From: Nitrospirota bacterium
GTDB taxonomy: Bacteria; Nitrospirota; Thermodesulfovibrionia; Thermodesulfovibrionales; SM23-35
DNA length: 8,708 nt
NCBI GenBank assembly: GCA_016212245.1
Contig: JACRGU010000091.1
Coordinates: forward strand, 1-8,708
Direction: 5' to 3'
Position numbers and translations under genes: made by a program. Positions 7,338-8,708 of the stretch are shown here, in pieces; the stretch's first letter is position 1; every line of letters begins with the position of its first letter. The notes under the pieces are model-generated. The model was not told where the DNA came from. It ran no database searches and was given only the letters and a program-made list of their open reading frames with translations.

Positions 7338-8264
7338 ATGAAAGAACTCTTAGTCCAGATGTACCATTATGTGAGAGACAGATTTGAGACCAATTCTGGT
7401 ATTCGAGGATTGACAGCAGAAGAGCTCGAACAGCAGATTAGACACCTCGGAGAGGGCTTTGAATTTATAGGCCCTGAAGACATAATAAATTATTTCACAG
7501 GCGAAAGGCGAAGACTCCCTGACAGGGCATGTTTATTAACCTTTGATGACGGGTTAAAGGATCATTTCAAATTCGTCTATCCCATCTTGAAGAAATATAG
7601 AATCAGCGGAATTTTTTTCCTGATTACAGAGACTTTTATGGAGGGCAGTGTCTCAACCGTCCACAAGATACATCTACTGAGAGAAAAACTGGGGACGGAT
7701 GAATTTACAAATCTGGTGTTAGGAAATTTAAAAGAGAAGTATTCATTTAAAGATGGATTTAAATTCCTTGAAACAGACGCCTCCGATAATTACAGGTGGG
7801 ATGATAAAAAAATTGCTGCCTTGAAGAAACTGTTAAATTATAAACTTCCTTATAAGATACTTGAACCATTAATAGGTGAAATATTTAATAGATGCTTTGA
7901 TAGCAGCATAGCGAAGGAGTTTTATCTGACAAAAGAAGAGATTCTTGAAATGGACAATGGTGGCATGGTGATGGGCAGCCATACACATACCCACAGGGTT
8001 CTGTCAAGACTTAACGGTAGTGAACTTGAGGGTGAGATAAGGGACAGTAAACGCTATATCGAGGAATTGACAGGTCGTAGATTTATACCGTTCAGTTTCC
8101 CCTACGGGAAGCCAGAGGTTTATAATAGCAAGGTGTTGTCTTTAATCAGGGAATGTAGCTACCCTTGTGCCTTTACAACAGTGGTGGGGGTAAACAGAGG
8201 TCGTATAAACCCCTATACGATAAAGAGGATAGACCCCAAGGATATATACAGAGATATGGAATAA
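7338..8264 (+). CDS. Polysaccharide deacetylase (CE4/NodB-like), cytoplasmic type with long insert
   Basis: 308 residues. CE4 enzymes remove N- or O-acetyl groups from sugars using a metal held by Asp-His-His. The three core motifs are present: LLTFDDG (Asp70, Asp71), SHTHTH (His215, His219) and FPYGK (254-258). The N-terminus MKELLVQMYHYVRD is the usual first strand of this fold, and there is no signal peptide or lipobox, so the protein should stay in the cytoplasm. Motif 1 and motif 2 lie about 145 residues apart, far more than the 50 or so of compact NodB domains. The extra, largely helical and charged stretch covers roughly 105-195 and may shape the substrate site. The gene starts 3 bases after the stop of paralogue B, with GGAAGA at 7325-7330 as ribosome binding site, and sits between copies of the GT-like family. 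It may deacetylate a precursor sugar or lipid-linked glycan made by this operon (inference). Confidence 0.87.
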   Translation: MKELLVQMYHYVRDRFETNSGIRGLTAEELEQQIRHLGEGFEFIGPEDIINYFTGERRRLPDRACLLTFDDGLKDHFKFVYPILKKYRISGIFFLITETFMEGSVSTVHKIHLLREKLGTDEFTNLVLGNLKEKYSFKDGFKFLETDASDNYRWDDKKIAALKKLLNYKLPYKILEPLIGEIFNRCFDSSIAKEFYLTKEEILEMDNGGMVMGSHTHTHRVLSRLNGSELEGEIRDSKRYIEELTGRRFIPFSFPYGKPEVYNSKVLSLIRECSYPCAFTTVVGVNRGRINPYTIKRIDPKDIYRDME

Positions 8265-8269
8265 TTTCC

Positions 8270-8708
8270 ATGAAGGTTATCTTTATAGTACTGGATTTCG
8301 GTCTTGCGATCAGGAATATTCTTAAAAACAGGCTTTTCGATATACTCAAATTCCATAAGGATCTAAAAATAGTAGTTTTTTCTCCTATTGCGGATGAGGC
8401 ATTCAAGGAGGAATATGGAGGAGACAATGTGGTGATTGAACTCAATCCTAAACACAGAAACATATTAACAAAGATTATATATTCTATGGGGAAATATATC
8501 TGGGAGAAAAAGACAAAGATATTTTCATTTAAAGATAAACGATTAGGAAAGAAACAAGGCATTATGTCTATATTTCTTAAAGTAACCAGTGGTATTAGTG
8601 ATTATTCCAGTTTACTTTCTGCAATAAACAGGATAAATCTCTTCTTTTTCAGAAATCCTCTGTCAGGATATTATTTTAAAAAGTATAATCCTGATCTGGT
8701 TTTTTATA
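8270..8708 (+). CDS. Uncharacterised GT-B-like protein, paralogue C (N-terminal part, runs off window)
   Basis: An open frame from ATG 8270 to the window end gives 146 residues without a stop. The protein is clearly a third member of the GT-like family: MKVIFIVLDFGLAIRNIL, IVVFSPIADEAFKEEY, NPKHRNILT, then INRINLFFFR and YYFKKYNPDLVFY line up with the starts of the genes at 4569 and 5967. It is more diverged than those two are from each other, again mostly at residues 75-120. It begins 5 bases after the deacetylase stop with only a weak GGA at 8258-8260 upstream, so it belongs to the same operon. The C-terminal half with the expected His-Pro and Ser-Thr motifs lies outside the window, so completeness cannot be judged. 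Confidence 0.75.
   Translation, partial: MKVIFIVLDFGLAIRNILKNRLFDILKFHKDLKIVVFSPIADEAFKEEYGGDNVVIELNPKHRNILTKIIYSMGKYIWEKKTKIFSFKDKRLGKKQGIMSIFLKVTSGISDYSSLLSAINRINLFFFRNPLSGYYFKKYNPDLVFY

Noticed and set aside
8173..8562. 129-residue open frame on the minus strand
   Set aside because: It lies opposite the deacetylase end and the third GT-like paralogue, whose + strand frame matches two homologues; the antisense frame has no family features.

Overview
The window holds a surface-glycan biosynthesis locus with all genes on the + strand, running off both ends. The organism looks like a Gram-negative bacterium: the first gene is the tail of a family-9 (heptosyltransferase-like) glycosyltransferase of the LPS-core type. 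The DNA is moderately AT-rich, with heavy use of ATA (Ile) and AGA/AGG (Arg) codons. That pattern fits a Nitrospirota or deltaproteobacterial-type genome, but the taxon is a low-confidence guess.

Layout. Bases 1-281 are the 3' end of the GT9 gene. Bases 282-360 are the only noncoding gap of note. It holds a candidate promoter whose -35 box overlaps a small perfect dyad, then a clear ribosome binding site. From 361 on, seven genes plus one cut by the window edge are packed with 1-4 base overlaps or gaps of 3-23 bases, so they are probably one operon. Three genes form a nonulosonic (sialic-type) acid cassette: a NeuC-type hydrolysing UDP-sugar 2-epimerase (361-1515), a NeuB-type synthase (1515-2318) and a NeuA-type CMP-sugar synthetase (2318-3016). 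Next come a B12-binding radical SAM enzyme (3013-4545), two tandem paralogues of an uncharacterised GT-B-like family (4569-5960 and 5967-7334), a cytoplasmic-looking CE4 polysaccharide deacetylase (7338-8264), and the start of a third paralogue of the same GT-like family (8270 to the window end).

How the genes could work together (inference). NeuC would release a free 2-acetamido mannose-type sugar from a UDP precursor. NeuB would condense it with phosphoenolpyruvate into a nine-carbon acid, and NeuA would activate that acid as a CMP-sugar. The GT-B-like paralogues carry Arg-Leu-His-Pro and Ala-Ser-Thr motifs reminiscent of bacterial GT-B sialyltransferases, so they are candidates for transferring the CMP-sugar. 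The deacetylase and radical SAM enzyme would tailor the sugar or glycan.

The most unusual points are the NeuB that stops before the normal C-terminal SAF/antifreeze-like domain, and the repeated GT-like family interrupted by a deacetylase. No tRNA, rRNA, CRISPR array, insertion sequence or convincing terminator was seen.
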